Positions 8,964-18,368 of a stretch of 42,621 bases of DNA are shown one piece after another. Numbering within the stretch: the stretch's first letter is position 1; each line of letters begins with the position of its first letter. The DNA is taken from the NCBI RefSeq assembly GCF_004134825.1, contig NZ_SDPN01000036.1, forward strand, positions 1 through 42,621, given 5' to 3'. Source of the DNA: Agromyces albus (lineage in GTDB: Bacteria > Actinomycetota > Actinomycetes > Actinomycetales > Microbacteriaceae). The translations under genes and the position numbers were made by a program. The notes under the pieces were generated by a model. The model saw nothing but the letters and a program-made list of their open reading frames with translations. It was not told the DNA's origin and did no database searches.

Positions 8964-11281
8964 CTGTGCAACTCCACTTCACCGTCGACCGACTCGATCT
9001 CGCCGGGCGTCCCGATCACCTTAGCGACGAAGTCGCGCCCGTCGAGCGAGCGCAGCCGCACCCGACCGCCGCGGCGCTCCGCCTCGAAGGCGATGACGGT
9101 TCCATCGGGCTCGACGACCTGCACGGACTCGACACCGTCGACGCCGCCCGGCGCGACAGCGAGGGTGAGGCCGGTGCCGTAGGCGTAGTCGGGCCGATCA
9201 CGGCGCGCCCCGAGCGGCAGCACGGCACCCCCGCGCACATAGAGCGGCAGCGAGTCGAACCCGTGCTGCTCGCGGCGCCAGCAGCCACCCTCGACGACCT
9301 CGCCGCTGAGCAGCGACGTCCACGTACCGGCCGGGAGGTAGACGTCGACCTCGCCGTGCTCGGAGAACACGGGGGCGACGAGCAGGTCGGGGCCGAGCAG
9401 GTACTGCCGGTCGAGGTAGGCGGCGCCGGGGTCGTCGGGGAACGCGAGCTGCATCGGCCGCATCACGGGGATCCCGCGCTCGTGGGCCTCGATGCCCGCC
9501 CGGTAGAGGTAGGGCATGAGCGACATCTTGAGCTCGGTGAACTCGCGAGCCACGTCGACCGCTTCGTCGTCGAACGCCCACGGCACCCGGTAGCTCGTCG
9601 AGCCGTGCAGGCGCGAGTGGCTCGAGAGCAACCCGAACGCGAGCCATCGCTTGAACACCGCGGCGTCCGGGGTCCCCTCGAAGCCGCCGATGTCGTGGCT
9701 CCAGAACCCGAAGCCCGACATCGCGAGCGAGAGGCCGCCGCGAAGGCTCTCGGCCATCGACACGAAGCTCGAGGAGTTGTCGCCGCCCCAGTGCACCGGC
9801 ATCCGCTGTCCGCCCGTCGTCGCCGACCGCGCGAAGACCACCGCCTCGCCCTCGCCGCGCTCTTCCTCGAGCACCGCGAAGACGGCCTCGTTGTAGCGCT
9901 GCGTGTAGAGGTTGTGCATCGTCTCGGGGTCGGAGCCGTCGTGCCAGACGACGTCGATCGGGATGCGCTCGCCGAAATCGGTCTTCAGCGCATCGACGCC
10001 CTGGCGCAACAGCCCGCGGAGCTGCTCCTGGAACCACGCCGTCGCGTCGGGGTTGGTGAAGTCGACGAGCGCCATGCCGGCCTGCCAGAGGTCCCATTGC
10101 CAGACGGTGCCGTCAGGACGGCGCACGAGGTAGCCGGCGTCGCGGGCGACGTCGAAGAGCGCCGAACGCTGGGCGATGTATGGGTTGATCCACGCGCTGA
10201 CCTTGAGCCCGCGATCACGGAGGCGGGCGAGCATGCCCTCGGGGTCGGGGAAGGTGCGCGGATCCCACTCGAGGTCGGTCCAGTTGAACTCGCGCATCCA
10301 GAAGCAGTCGAAGTGAAAGACGGAGAAGGGCAGTTCGCGCTCGCGCATCCCGTCGACGAACGACGCGACCGTCTCCTCGTCGTAATCGGTCGTGAACGAC
10401 GTCGAGAGCCACAGCCCGTACGACCACGCGGGCACGCGAGCGGGGCGCCCGGTGAGCGCGGTGTAGCGCTCGAGCACCTCGACCGGGGTGGGGCCGGCGA
10501 TCACGAAGTACTCGAGCGACTCCCCCGCCGTCGAGAACTGCACTCGCTCGACGGCCTCGGAGCCGACCTCGAACGACACATGCTCGGGGTGGTTCACGAG
10601 CACGCCGTAGCCGCGGTTCGACAGGTAGAACGGCACGTTCTTGTAGGCCTGCTCGCTCGAGGTGCCGCCATCGGCGTTCCAGATGTCGATGGTCTGGCCG
10701 TTCTTCACGAGCGGGCCGAAGCGCTCGCCGAGGCCGTAGACGAGCTCGCCGACGCCGAGGTCGAGCTGCTCGTGCACGTAGTGCGCGGCGGTGGCCAGTC
10801 CCGTCGTCGAGATGCCCGTGACGCCTGTTGGCTCTGCGATCACCGGCGCGCCTGCGCCCAGGCTCATGTATCCGACGGACTTCGGCCCGCTCCCCGTGAG
10901 CAGGCGGCCCTCATGGGAGAACTCCAGGCGCCACGGATGCCCCGCGGTGACGCGTGCCGTGAGGCCGCCGGTCGTGAGCGTGCCGCCCGCGGCATCCGTC
11001 TCCGCCGTACCGGCTCCCTCGACGGCTCCGGGCAGGTCGAAGCCCGGCGAGGACTTGCCACCGCGGTGATGCTCGATGCGCACACGCACGACGCCCTCGA
11101 GGGGCGAGGAGAGCGTGACGGTGAGCACCGGCCGGTTCAGCACGTCGCCACGCTTCTCGATGACCTTGGTGGGCGCGGTGACGACCAGCCGGTCGCCGCG
11201 GGCATCGAGGTCGTACGCCTCTTGAGCGTAGAGCGCGGTGACGCCGGGGCGAACCTGCCAGAACCCGTCGGTGAACTTCAT
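8960..11281 (-). CDS. yicI: GH31 alpha-xylosidase, YicI type
   Basis: 773 residues from the ATG at 11281, whose first base overlaps the last base of the permease stop (TAATG). The protein should release alpha-1,6-linked xylose from the non-reducing end of xyloglucan oligosaccharides or isoprimeverose. The nucleophile is Asp435 in '[10 protein letters not shown]', as in E. coli YicI; the acid/base is Asp501 in '[11 protein letters not shown]', at the same spacing as in YicI. The segment '[20 protein letters not shown]' is the YicI-type substrate loop that separates alpha-xylosidases from alpha-glucosidases. '[12 protein letters not shown]' is another family motif. No signal peptide, hence cytoplasmic. 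Its operon position between a sugar importer and GH1 supports intracellular oligosaccharide breakdown. Confidence 0.95.
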   Translation of the reverse strand: MKFTDGFWQVRPGVTALYAQEAYDLDARGDRLVVTAPTKVIEKRGDVLNRPVLTVTLSSPLEGVVRVRIEHHRGGKSSPGFDLPGAVEGAGTAETDAAGGTLTTGGLTARVTAGHPWRLEFSHEGRLLTGSGPKSVGYMSLGAGAPVIAEPTGVTGISTTGLATAAHYVHEQLDLGVGELVYGLGERFGPLVKNGQTIDIWNADGGTSSEQAYKNVPFYLSNRGYGVLVNHPEHVSFEVGSEAVERVQFSTAGESLEYFVIAGPTPVEVLERYTALTGRPARVPAWSYGLWLSTSFTTDYDEETVASFVDGMRERELPFSVFHFDCFWMREFNWTDLEWDPRTFPDPEGMLARLRDRGLKVSAWINPYIAQRSALFDVARDAGYLVRRPDGTVWQWDLWQAGMALVDFTNPDATAWFQEQLRGLLRQGVDALKTDFGERIPIDVVWHDGSDPETMHNLYTQRYNEAVFAVLEEERGEGEAVVFARSATTGGQRMPVHWGGDNSSSFVSMAESLRGGLSLAMSGFGFWSHDIGGFEGTPDAAVFKRWLAFGLLSSHSRLHGSTSYRVPWAFDDEAVDVAREFTELKMSLMPYLYRAGIEAHERGIPVMRPMQLAFPDDPGAAYLDRQYLLGPDLLVAPVFSEHGEVDVYLPAGTWTSLLSGEVVEGGCWRREQHGFDSLPLYVRGGAVLPLGARRDRPDYAYGTGLTLAVAPGGVDGVESVQVVEPDGTVIAFEAERRGGRVRLRSLDGRDFVAKVIGTPGEIESVDGEVELHR

Positions 11282-12198
11282 TACTTGACTGCTCCTGCCG
11301 TGATTCCCCTGGTGAGGGTGCGCTGGAAGATGAGGAAGAAGATGAGCGTGGGAACGAGGCCGAGCAGTGCCGAGGCGCTCGTCGTGGTGACATCCATGAG
11401 CCGATCGCCCTGCAGCACGCTGATCGCCACGGGAACCGTCTGGTTCTCGTTGCTCACGAGGAAGGTGAGTGGGATCAGGAACTCGTTCCACGTCCAGATG
11501 AAGAAGAAGATGAGCAGCACGCTGATCGTCGGACGAGAGATCGGCACGATCACCTGCCAGAGGATGCGCCAGCGCCCGGCGCCGTCGATCGCGGCCGCCT
11601 CGAGCACGGACTTCGGGAACGTCCCGTATACCGCGGAGAGCAGGTAGGTGCCGAAGGCGCTCTGGATGACCGTGAAGATGATGATGACCGCCCACACGTT
11701 GTTGTACAGGCCGACCTGTTTGAACATGTAGTACAGCGGGTAGAGCAGCGCCTCCTGGGGCAGCATGTTCGCGAGCAGGAAGAGCCCGATGACCCACGTG
11801 CGCCCGCGCACTCGCCCGATGCCGATCGCGAAGGCGTTCAGCACGCTCACGACAACGGCGAACACCGAGACGAGGCCCGAGATCAGGACGCTGTTCCAGA
11901 GCTTCTGGGGGAAGTCGACGCGTTCCCAGAACGCCACGATGCCGTCGAGGTAGATCTCGGCCGGCAGCTGCAGCGGCCCGCCGCTCGAATAGTCGGAGGG
12001 CGACTTGAACGAGTTGATGAGGATGAGCAGGAACGGGAAGGCGATGACGATCGCGACGAGCACCGCCCCGAGGAGCAGCACCCACTCGGTCACGGTTTGC
12101 GGCCGGCGGCGCCGCTTGGGCACCACCCGGTTCGCGTCGTCTGGCCCGTGGGCCGAGGTCGGCCGTGCGGGCCGGCCGGAGGTCGAGGTGGCGGTCAC
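11281..12198 (-). CDS. Sugar ABC transporter permease (CUT1, MalG type)
   Basis: 305 residues from a GTG start at 12198 that overlaps the stop of the first permease (GTGA). It has six predicted membrane helices, beginning with 'WVLLLGAVLVAIVIAFPFLL' and ending 'LIFFLIFQRTLTRGITAGAVK', the usual MalG-type C-terminus. The EAA loop 'EAAAIDGAGRWRILWQVIVP' is the contact site for the ATPase. The arginine-rich N-terminus ('PKRRRRPQ') should be cytoplasmic. It forms a heterodimer with the neighbouring permease to import the sugar delivered by the lipoprotein encoded upstream. No ATPase gene is in the operon. Confidence 0.95.
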   Translation of the reverse strand: MTATSTSGRPARPTSAHGPDDANRVVPKRRRRPQTVTEWVLLLGAVLVAIVIAFPFLLILINSFKSPSDYSSGGPLQLPAEIYLDGIVAFWERVDFPQKLWNSVLISGLVSVFAVVVSVLNAFAIGIGRVRGRTWVIGLFLLANMLPQEALLYPLYYMFKQVGLYNNVWAVIIIFTVIQSAFGTYLLSAVYGTFPKSVLEAAAIDGAGRWRILWQVIVPISRPTISVLLIFFFIWTWNEFLIPLTFLVSNENQTVPVAISVLQGDRLMDVTTTSASALLGLVPTLIFFLIFQRTLTRGITAGAVK

Positions 12199-13175
12199 GA
12201 TGCCGACTCCTTCCGCTCGGAGGAGAGCTGGAACCTGATGAACACGAAGGCGACGACACCGATCACGATCGTGAGGGCGGTGGCGATGGTCGCGCCGTAG
12301 CCGACCTGTTGTGCCTGGAAGAACTCGCTGTACGCGTAGTAGGCGGGCACGATCGTCGAGTCGCCGGGCCCGCCGCGCGTGAGCACGTAGATCGGGCCGA
12401 AGACCTTCAGCGCCGCGATCGTGCAGGTGAGGGTCACGACGAAGATCTCGGGACGGATGATGCTGAGGGTGATCGCGCTGAACCGCTGGAACCAGTTCGC
12501 GCCGTCGAGCTCGGCGGCTTCGTAGAGCTCGGGATCCACTCGCTGGAGCGCCGCCATGAAGACGACGATCGGATACCCGAGCTGCACCCACACGAGCACG
12601 ACCATGATGCTCGCGAGCGCCGTGTCGGGATTGCCGAGCCAGTTCTGGGCGAGGAAGCCGAGCCCGACCGCCTCGAGGATCTGGTTGAGTGCGCCGTCGC
12701 CTGGCCGCAGCACCCAGCCGATGACGATACCGGCGATGACGACCGGCAGGATCTGGGGCAGGTAGTAGGTGGCTCGCAGGAAGCTCGCCAGCCGGCCGCT
12801 GAAGCGCCGCCCGATGAGGTCGAAGAGCAGTGCCGCGAGCACGAGGCCGACCACGGTGGGCAGCACGACCATCGCGACGATCATCGCGACGGAGTTGCGG
12901 AACGAGGCCCAGAAGGTCTGGTCGCCGAAGAGCTCGACCCAGTTCTCGAGGCCGATGAACTCGGGCGGTCGGATGCCCCGCCACTCCGTGAAGCTGAGGT
13001 ACACGTTCCAGCCGAGCGGGATCAGCACGATCACGGTGACGAGCACGAGTCCTGGCACGAGGTAGAGCCAGTACCCGAGGCTCGCGCGGTCACCCCGATG
13101 CGGGATGAGCGGTTCCTCGGCGGCTCGCGCCGGTGCGCGCGTGCGCGGCGCACGGATGAGCGGGATGGTTGCCAC
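12195..13175 (-). CDS. Sugar ABC transporter permease (CUT1, MalF type)
   Basis: 326 residues. Helix 1 is 'LGYWLYLVPGLVLVTVIVLIPLGWNVYLSF', followed by the usual extracellular 'PEFIGLENWVELF' segment of MalF/UgpA-like permeases. The EAA loop reads 'EAAELDGANWFQRFSAITLSIIRP', close to the family consensus EAA-x3-G-x9-I-x-LP. It precedes the MalG-type permease with a 4-base overlap and follows the binding-protein gene across a 66-base gap that holds a strong hairpin. That gap probably lets more binding protein than permease be made. Confidence 0.95.
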   Translation of the reverse strand: MATIPLIRAPRTRAPARAAEEPLIPHRGDRASLGYWLYLVPGLVLVTVIVLIPLGWNVYLSFTEWRGIRPPEFIGLENWVELFGDQTFWASFRNSVAMIVAMVVLPTVVGLVLAALLFDLIGRRFSGRLASFLRATYYLPQILPVVIAGIVIGWVLRPGDGALNQILEAVGLGFLAQNWLGNPDTALASIMVVLVWVQLGYPIVVFMAALQRVDPELYEAAELDGANWFQRFSAITLSIIRPEIFVVTLTCTIAALKVFGPIYVLTRGGPGDSTIVPAYYAYSEFFQAQQVGYGATIATALTIVIGVVAFVFIRFQLSSERKESAS

Positions 13176-13203
13176 GGGAGTTGTCCTTTCGGGCCGGCGG
13201 AGG

Positions 13204-13236
13204 CTGCCCGGCCGGTCGAGCCGACCGGCCGGGCAG
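13204..13236 (-). promoter_or_regulatory. Intercistronic hairpin between binding protein and permease genes
   Basis: A perfect 15-bp inverted repeat (CTGCCCGGCCGGTCG / CGACCGGCCGGGCAG) with a 3-base loop lies between the stop of the binding-protein gene and the start of the first permease. There is no T-run after it and the operon clearly continues, so it more likely acts as an mRNA stabiliser or partial attenuator than as a full terminator. Such elements are known to raise binding-protein over permease expression, as in malE-malF. Confidence 0.75.
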
Positions 13237-13241
13237 AAGGG

Positions 13242-14534
13242 TCACTCGCGGAAGTCCGCGACGTACCCGTCGTACTCCTCGCCGAGGCTCGTGAGCACGT
13301 CATCGGGCGACTTCGTGCCGTTCACGAGCTCCTGGAGTTCGGCGACGATCGTGTCGTAGAAGGTCGGCGTGGGCCAGTCGGGGTAGAACGACAGGCCGTC
13401 GCGCTCGTTGATCGTGTTGAACTGCTCGATGAGCTCCTTGCTCTTCTCGTCGGTGATGTCCTCGATGTCGGCTGCGACCGGGAGGCCGCCGTTGTTGCCG
13501 AGGATCGCCTGGATCTCGGGCCGCATCGTGATCTCGATGAACTCGTAGGCGAGCTCGGGGTTCTTCGCGTTCGTCGGGACGACCCACATGTTGCCCGCGG
13601 AGCCGAGGTTCAGCTGCGACTCGGGGAACTCGAAGATGCCCCACTCGAAGCTGTCGGCGATCTCTTCTTGGAACCGGCCGTACCACCAGCTGCCCGACAC
13701 GAACATCGGCGCTTCGCCGCTGATGAACGATACACCGGCATCCTCGGCCTTCAGGCCCGTGATGTCCTTGGAGATGTAGCCTGCGTCGACCCAGTCGACG
13801 AGCGTCTGCGTCGCCTCGGTGAGCTCGGGCCCGTGCCAGTCGACCTCGCCCGTGTAGAGCTGGTAGTCGTCGACGAACGACCGGTCGGCCTTGCTCAGGG
13901 CGAGCTGGTACCAGAGCTGGCCGAGCGGGTACTCGAGCGCGGCCTCGGCGAGCGGCGTGGTGCCGGCAGCGGTGAAGGTCTGCATCGCAGCCACGAATTC
14001 GTCGTAGGTCGTCGGCACCTCGACGCCGTTGGCGGCGAACAGGTCCTTGTTGTAGTAGACGGTGACGAACTCGCCGTAGTTCGGCACGCCGTACCAGGGG
14101 CCCGAGCCCATGATGCCGTCTTCGTCGTAGCGGGCGGTCGTCTGCAGCGCGGGGGCGAGCTTGTCGTCCCATCCGTGCTCCTCGACCGCATCGGTGATGT
14201 CGGTGAGGAGGCCCTGGCTCGCGAGGAGACCGGCGGTGCCGTTGCCCTTGGCATACTCGAGGATGTCGGGCGCCTCGTCGGAGTTCAGCACCTGGCTCGC
14301 GGTCGAGCGGATCTGCTCGAATCCCTTCGCCTCGAACTCAACGGTCGCGCCGGTCTCCTCTTCGAAAACCTTGATCGCCTCGTCCCAGGCCTTGCCCATC
14401 GCGCTGTCTTCACCCTCGAAGTGCCAGAGGGTCAGCGTGTTGTCGTCGGCAGTGTCGCCGCCGCCCGCGCATCCGGAGAGGACGAGCGCGCTCGCGGCGA
14501 TGACCGCCGCGAATGCCGTGGTCGTTTTCTTCAT
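13242..14534 (-). CDS. Extracellular sugar-binding lipoprotein (ABC family 1)
   Basis: 430 residues. The signal peptide ends in the lipobox 'LVLSGC' (Cys22), so the protein is tethered to the outer face of the membrane. The mature part has the family 1 solute-binding pattern: 'LTLWHFEGED' at strand 1, 'VFEEETGATVEFE', 'APDILEYAKGNG', 'YGVPNYGEFVTVYYNKDLFAANGVEVPTTYDEF' and 'NLGSAGNMWVVP'. A very strong ribosome site, AAGGAGGT (minus strand, 14541-14549), sits 7 bases before the ATG, consistent with high expression. It heads the permease–alpha-xylosidase–beta-glucosidase–ROK operon. The likely ligand is a xylose- and glucose-containing oligosaccharide; this is inferred from the enzymes alone. 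Confidence 0.95.
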   Translation of the reverse strand: MKKTTTAFAAVIAASALVLSGCAGGGDTADDNTLTLWHFEGEDSAMGKAWDEAIKVFEEETGATVEFEAKGFEQIRSTASQVLNSDEAPDILEYAKGNGTAGLLASQGLLTDITDAVEEHGWDDKLAPALQTTARYDEDGIMGSGPWYGVPNYGEFVTVYYNKDLFAANGVEVPTTYDEFVAAMQTFTAAGTTPLAEAALEYPLGQLWYQLALSKADRSFVDDYQLYTGEVDWHGPELTEATQTLVDWVDAGYISKDITGLKAEDAGVSFISGEAPMFVSGSWWYGRFQEEIADSFEWGIFEFPESQLNLGSAGNMWVVPTNAKNPELAYEFIEITMRPEIQAILGNNGGLPVAADIEDITDEKSKELIEQFNTINERDGLSFYPDWPTPTFYDTIVAELQELVNGTKSPDDVLTSLGEEYDGYVADFRE

Positions 14535-14596
14535 TTCTGCTACCTCCTTGTAGGGCCGCGGGTGCGGCTACTGGTGCATTTCTTGTTGCTGGGTTC

Positions 14597-14610
14597 TCGA
14601 AGCGTTTCGA
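14597..14610. promoter_or_regulatory. LacI-type operator A
   Basis: TCGAAGCGTTTCGA, an imperfect palindrome of the LacI/CcpA class, 62 bases upstream of the binding-protein start and just past the 3' end of the first lacI gene. It belongs to the six-site set described in the findings. Confidence 0.8.
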
Positions 14611-14641
14611 TGCCGCTGAGTGCTCCGGGTTTCGGGGGCCG

Positions 14642-15688
14642 TCACACTCGGGCGCCCGTTCGTGGGCTGGCTTCAGATGCCGCGCGGGCGACGACCGAGC
14701 CTCGGGTGACGTATCGGGGGGCGATGAGCTCGACGAATTCGCCGGCGTCGCCGTGCTCGATGGACTCGACGAGCAACTCGACGGCGCGCTCGCAGGATTC
14801 CTCGGCGATGAGCGGGATGACGTCGAGGGGCGGCGCGAAGTCGCGAGTGCTGTAGTTGGCGCCGCCGGCGACCACCGAGACGGCGCCCGGCACGTCGATG
14901 CCCCGCGCCGTCAGCTCCGCCAGGATGGCGCGAGCCACCGGCTCGTTGCAGTTCAGCACGAGTCCGTCGAACTCGGGAAGCCGCTCGATGAGGGTCGCGA
15001 CGGCCGAGCGCGTCGCGGCCCGGGTCTCCTCGGGGTAGACCTCGGCGTGGGCGACGCCACGTCGCTCGACGGCCTCGCCGAATCCGCGGCGGAATCGCAG
15101 CGGGAAGTTCGAGCCGCGCCCGTAGAGTCCCTCGGGGTGCCCGACGAGCCCGATACTCCGCCGGCCGGCGTCGGCGAGCCGGTCGACGGCGAGCTCCGCC
15201 GCAGCCTCGAAGTCGAGGTCGACGCAGCGCAGCCCCGTCGTGTCCTCGGGGATGCCGACGAACACCGAACGGGCGCCGAGCGAGCGCAACCGCTCGATGC
15301 GCTCGTCGTGCATGTCGACGTCGAGCACGACCACCCCGTCGGCGAGCGCGCTCGAGGTGACGCGCTCGAGCCCCGCGGTGGCGTCGTCCTGCACGAGTAG
15401 GAGCGTGTCGTAGTCGCGCGCCCTCGCCGCCTTCGTGACGGCCATCACGAAGCGCATGTGCGCCGGGTGATACGTGTCTTCATGCAGCGGCGCCGTGAGG
15501 GCGAGGATGTTCGTGCGGCTGCCGGCGAGCATTCTCGCACCGGCGTTCGCGCGATAGCCGAGCTCGGCGACCGCCGCGTCGATGCGCCGACGGGTGTCGG
15601 CGCCGATCGATCGCTTGCCGCTCAGCGCGTACGACACGGTGCTGATCGACACGCCGGCGGCCTTCGCCACATCGTGGATGCTCGCCAT
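14642..15688 (-). CDS. LacI-family transcriptional regulator 1
   Basis: 348 residues, complete. N-terminal LacI helix-turn-helix and hinge: 'SIHDVAKAAGVSISTVSYALSGKRSIGADTRRRI' then 'LGYRANAGARMLAGSRTN'. The rest is a periplasmic-binding-protein-like effector domain ('ALTAPLHEDTYHPAHMRFVMAV', 'DGVVVLDVDMHDERIERL', 'SIGLVGHPEGLYGRG'). The gene lies upstream of, and parallel to, the alpha-xylosidase operon, and divergent from the GH3-GH43 operon, with operators B and C in the intergenic region and operator A behind it. It is clearly paralogous to the second LacI at 26.7-27.7 kb. The probable role is repression of the surrounding sugar genes until an oligosaccharide inducer appears. Confidence 0.95.
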   Translation of the reverse strand: MASIHDVAKAAGVSISTVSYALSGKRSIGADTRRRIDAAVAELGYRANAGARMLAGSRTNILALTAPLHEDTYHPAHMRFVMAVTKAARARDYDTLLLVQDDATAGLERVTSSALADGVVVLDVDMHDERIERLRSLGARSVFVGIPEDTTGLRCVDLDFEAAAELAVDRLADAGRRSIGLVGHPEGLYGRGSNFPLRFRRGFGEAVERRGVAHAEVYPEETRAATRSAVATLIERLPEFDGLVLNCNEPVARAILAELTARGIDVPGAVSVVAGGANYSTRDFAPPLDVIPLIAEESCERAVELLVESIEHGDAGEFVELIAPRYVTRGSVVARAASEASPRTGARV

Positions 15689-15715
15689 CTCTACCTCACT
15701 GTGCGGGGGCGATTG

Positions 15716-15729
15716 GTGAAACGCTTCGA
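15716..15729. promoter_or_regulatory. LacI-type operator B
   Basis: GTGAAACGCTTCGA, 27 bases upstream of the first lacI start. The right half matches the shared operator exactly and the left half is degenerate. It lies just downstream of the proposed lacI promoter, so it may serve autoregulation. Confidence 0.65.
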
Positions 15730-15743
15730 CTCCACCTCAGTGG

Positions 15744-15773
15744 ACTTTACGCAGAGGCCGGAGGCAACCGCAA
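15744..15773 (-). promoter_or_regulatory. Possible promoter of lacI 1
   Basis: On the minus strand, TTGCGG (15773-15768) and TAAAGT (15749-15744) are 18 bases apart, a reasonable sigma-70-type pair about 55 bases upstream of the start codon. Operator B lies just downstream of it. By eye only. Confidence 0.4.
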
Positions 15774-15812
15774 GTTGGTTTGTCGTTTTTGTGAACAAAT
15801 GGCATTCGCCCT

Positions 15813-15840
15813 TTGCCTCGAAGCGCTTCGACCCCATACT
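15813..15840 (+). promoter_or_regulatory. Possible promoter of the GH3-GH43 operon
   Basis: TTGCCT (15813-15818) and CATACT (15835-15840) are 16 bases apart, about 38 bases before the GH3 start. The perfect operator C occupies the spacer, the classic position for repression by steric block. The match to consensus is moderate. Confidence 0.45.
15818..15831. promoter_or_regulatory. LacI-type operator C (perfect palindrome)
   Basis: TCGAAGCGCTTCGA is a fully symmetric 14-mer, the best example of the shared motif, located between the divergent lacI and GH3 genes and 47 bases before the GH3 start. Confidence 0.88.
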
Positions 15841-15878
15841 GGAGCCGACCATCGTTCCTCTCTCCACGGGATGCCCAC

Positions 15879-18368
15879 ATGACCCCCACACCAGCCGTCG
15901 AATCCGGCGCCCGTTCGCATACGCTCGTGCCCGTCGAATCCGTCGCCCAGATCTCGAGCATCCTGCGCGACGCCGACCCCACGCTCGATCCCCGGCTCGC
16001 AGCGCTCGCCCGCCAGGCTGCAGCCGACGGCACCGTGCTGCTGCGCAACGACGGTGTCCTGCCGTTCGGCCCGGACAGCCGGGTGGCCGTGTTCGGACGC
16101 GTGCAGATCGACTGGTTCGCCGTGGGCTACGGTTCCGGCGGAGACGTCAAGGTCCCCTACGTTTGGAACCTGCTCGCCGGCCTGCGCGACGCCGGCGTGC
16201 GCATCGACGACGAGGTCGCCGAGACCTACGCTCGCTGGACGGCCGCGCATCGACCGGCGTCGTCGGACGTGTGGGGGCGCTGGCCGCACCACCTGCCCGA
16301 GATGCCGATCGACGACGCCTTCGCGACCGCCGCCGCCGGGCGCAACGACGTCGCACTCCTCGTCGTCGGTCGCGCCGCCGGCGAGGCCCGCGACAGCGTG
16401 CTCGAACCCGGCAGCTACTACATCACCGCCGCCGAGACCGAGCTGCTCGATCGGGTCACCGCCGCCTTCGAGCGCACCGTGGTGGTCGTCGACGCGGGCA
16501 ACGTCATGGATCTCGGATGGCTCGCCCGCTACGGCGACCGCATTGCCGGCGTCGTCTACGCCTGGCAGGGCGGCATGGAGGGCGCCCGTGCCGTCGCGGC
16601 TGTACTCGCCGGCGAGATCGCTCCCACCGGCCGCCTCACCGACACCATCGCGGCGGCGTACGAGGATTACCCGAGCGCCGGGCACTTCGGCGACGCCGAC
16701 GCGACCGTCTACGCCGAGGACGTCTTCGTCGGCTACCGATACTTCGAGACGTTCGCGCCCGAGCGCGTGCTGTTCCCGTTCGGGTTCGGCCTCGACTACG
16801 CCGAGTTCGAGCAGACCGTCATTCGCGCCACGACCGGCGCCGACCGCATCGAGCTGGAGGTCGAGGTCGCGAACATCGGCGCCGTGCACTCGGGCCGCCA
16901 GACCGTTCAGGCATACGTCTCGAAGCCGGGCACGACACTGGCGCAAGCGGCACGCGAACTCGCCGGCTTCGCGAAGACCTCACTGCTCGCGCCCGGAGAG
17001 CGCGAGCGCGTCTCCATCGCGATCGACCTCGCCGACCTCGCGTCCTACGACGACGACGGCTCGACCGGGCAGCGCTCGTGCTGGGTGCTCGAGCCCGGCG
17101 AGTACCGCTTCTTCGTCGGTACCGACGTGCGCCGCGCGGTACCGGCGGCGTCACTCACCCGCGACACGCTGCGCGTGGTGCGTCGCGTGCGAGAAGCGGC
17201 CGCCGTCGACCCGACGACGCCGTTCCGCCGCATGATCGTGCAGCGCGGTGCCGACGGTGGCGCCCTGGTCGGCTGGGAGGACGTGCCGGTCGCGACGGTC
17301 GACCGGCGCGAACGGGTACTGGGCGACCTGCCCGCCGCGATCCCGCTCACCGGGGATCGCGGCATCGTCCTCGAGTCGGTCGCCGCGGGCACCGCCTCGC
17401 TCGACGAGTTCGTCGCGCAACTCGCGGTCGACGAGCTCGCGCTGCTCTCTCGCGGCGACCTCACCATGGACAGCCCACTCGGCACGCCCGGCAACGCGGG
17501 AGTGCTCGGAGGCATCTCGGAGTCGCTGCGCGCAAAGGGCGTGCGCCCCGTGACCGCCACCGACGGGCCGAGCGGCATCCGGCTGTCCGCGTTCGCCTCG
17601 CTGATTCCCTCGGGAACAGCGCTCGCCTCGACGTGGGATCCGGGACTCGTGCGAGAGCTCGCCGCCCTGCACGGGCAGGAGATGGTGCGCAAAGGCTCGG
17701 ACGTGCTGCTCAGCCCCGGCATGAACATCCACCGGAACCCGCTCTGCGGGCGCAACTTCGAGTACTTCTCCGAGGATCCGCTGCTGACCGGACGGATGGC
17801 GGTCGCCGTCGTCGCCGGCGTGCAGTCGCAGGGCGTCGCGGCGTGTCCCAAGCATTTCGCCGCCAACAACCAAGAGGAGTCGCGTACCCGAAACGACTCG
17901 CGGGTCTCGGAGCGTGCGCTGCGCGAGATCTATCTGCGCGGGTTCGAACTGTGCGTTCGCGAGGCGCGGCCGATGGCCATCATGACCTCGTACAACAAGG
18001 TCAACGGCGTGTGGTCGCACTACCACCACGACCTGGTCACGACGGTGCTGCGGCACGAGTGGGGCTACGACGGCTGCGTGATCACCGACTGGTGGATGGA
18101 GTCCGCCGTCGACCCCGACTTCCCCGCGCTCGAGGACAACGCGTATCGGGTCCGCGCCCAGGTCGACGTGCTCATGCCGGGCGGAGTGAAGACCGAGGAC
18201 GGGCCGGAGGCGTACGCCGACGACACCATCCAGGACTCGATCGCGCGAGTCGATGGACTCACGCTCGGCGAACTCCAGCGGGGTGCGCGGAATGTGCTCC
18301 GACTCGTTCTGAGCCTCGCGCCGGTGATCGATGCCCGCACCGGCGAGGGAAGCGGAGCCGCACGATGA
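15879..18368 (+). CDS. GH3 beta-glycosidase with permuted domain order
   Basis: 829 residues from the ATG at 15879. Most GH3 enzymes run TIM barrel, alpha/beta sandwich, FnIII. Here the sandwich comes first (about 35-310: 'AAADGTVLLRNDGVLPF', 'VVYAWQGGMEGARAVAAVLAGEIAPTGRL', 'PFGFGLDYAEF'), then the FnIII-like domain (about 315-430), then the barrel (about 505-829). In the barrel, 'TDGPSGIR', 'GRNFEYFSEDP', 'CPKHFAANNQEESR' and the nucleophile Asp737 in 'CVITDWWM' are intact, so it should be active. No signal peptide. Known permuted GH3s are mainly beta-glucosidases; beta-xylosidase activity is also possible. The start codon has only a weak ribosome site. Its stop overlaps the GH43 start (ATGA), so the two are co-translated. 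Confidence 0.93.
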   Translation: MTPTPAVESGARSHTLVPVESVAQISSILRDADPTLDPRLAALARQAAADGTVLLRNDGVLPFGPDSRVAVFGRVQIDWFAVGYGSGGDVKVPYVWNLLAGLRDAGVRIDDEVAETYARWTAAHRPASSDVWGRWPHHLPEMPIDDAFATAAAGRNDVALLVVGRAAGEARDSVLEPGSYYITAAETELLDRVTAAFERTVVVVDAGNVMDLGWLARYGDRIAGVVYAWQGGMEGARAVAAVLAGEIAPTGRLTDTIAAAYEDYPSAGHFGDADATVYAEDVFVGYRYFETFAPERVLFPFGFGLDYAEFEQTVIRATTGADRIELEVEVANIGAVHSGRQTVQAYVSKPGTTLAQAARELAGFAKTSLLAPGERERVSIAIDLADLASYDDDGSTGQRSCWVLEPGEYRFFVGTDVRRAVPAASLTRDTLRVVRRVREAAAVDPTTPFRRMIVQRGADGGALVGWEDVPVATVDRRERVLGDLPAAIPLTGDRGIVLESVAAGTASLDEFVAQLAVDELALLSRGDLTMDSPLGTPGNAGVLGGISESLRAKGVRPVTATDGPSGIRLSAFASLIPSGTALASTWDPGLVRELAALHGQEMVRKGSDVLLSPGMNIHRNPLCGRNFEYFSEDPLLTGRMAVAVVAGVQSQGVAACPKHFAANNQEESRTRNDSRVSERALREIYLRGFELCVREARPMAIMTSYNKVNGVWSHYHHDLVTTVLRHEWGYDGCVITDWWMESAVDPDFPALEDNAYRVRAQVDVLMPGGVKTEDGPEAYADDTIQDSIARVDGLTLGELQRGARNVLRLVLSLAPVIDARTGEGSGAAR

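Noticed and set aside
8882..11647. Open frame of 921 codons antisense to the alpha-xylosidase
   Set aside because: Long antisense frames are expected in GC-rich DNA; the translation is low-complexity Arg/Glu/His/Val-rich and the opposite strand carries clear GH31 and permease motifs.
13204..13236. True transcription terminator
   Set aside because: No T-run, and the next genes of the operon have no visible promoter of their own.
12165..14855. Open frame of 896 codons antisense to the transporter genes
   Set aside because: Spans several real minus-strand genes; charged low-complexity translation.
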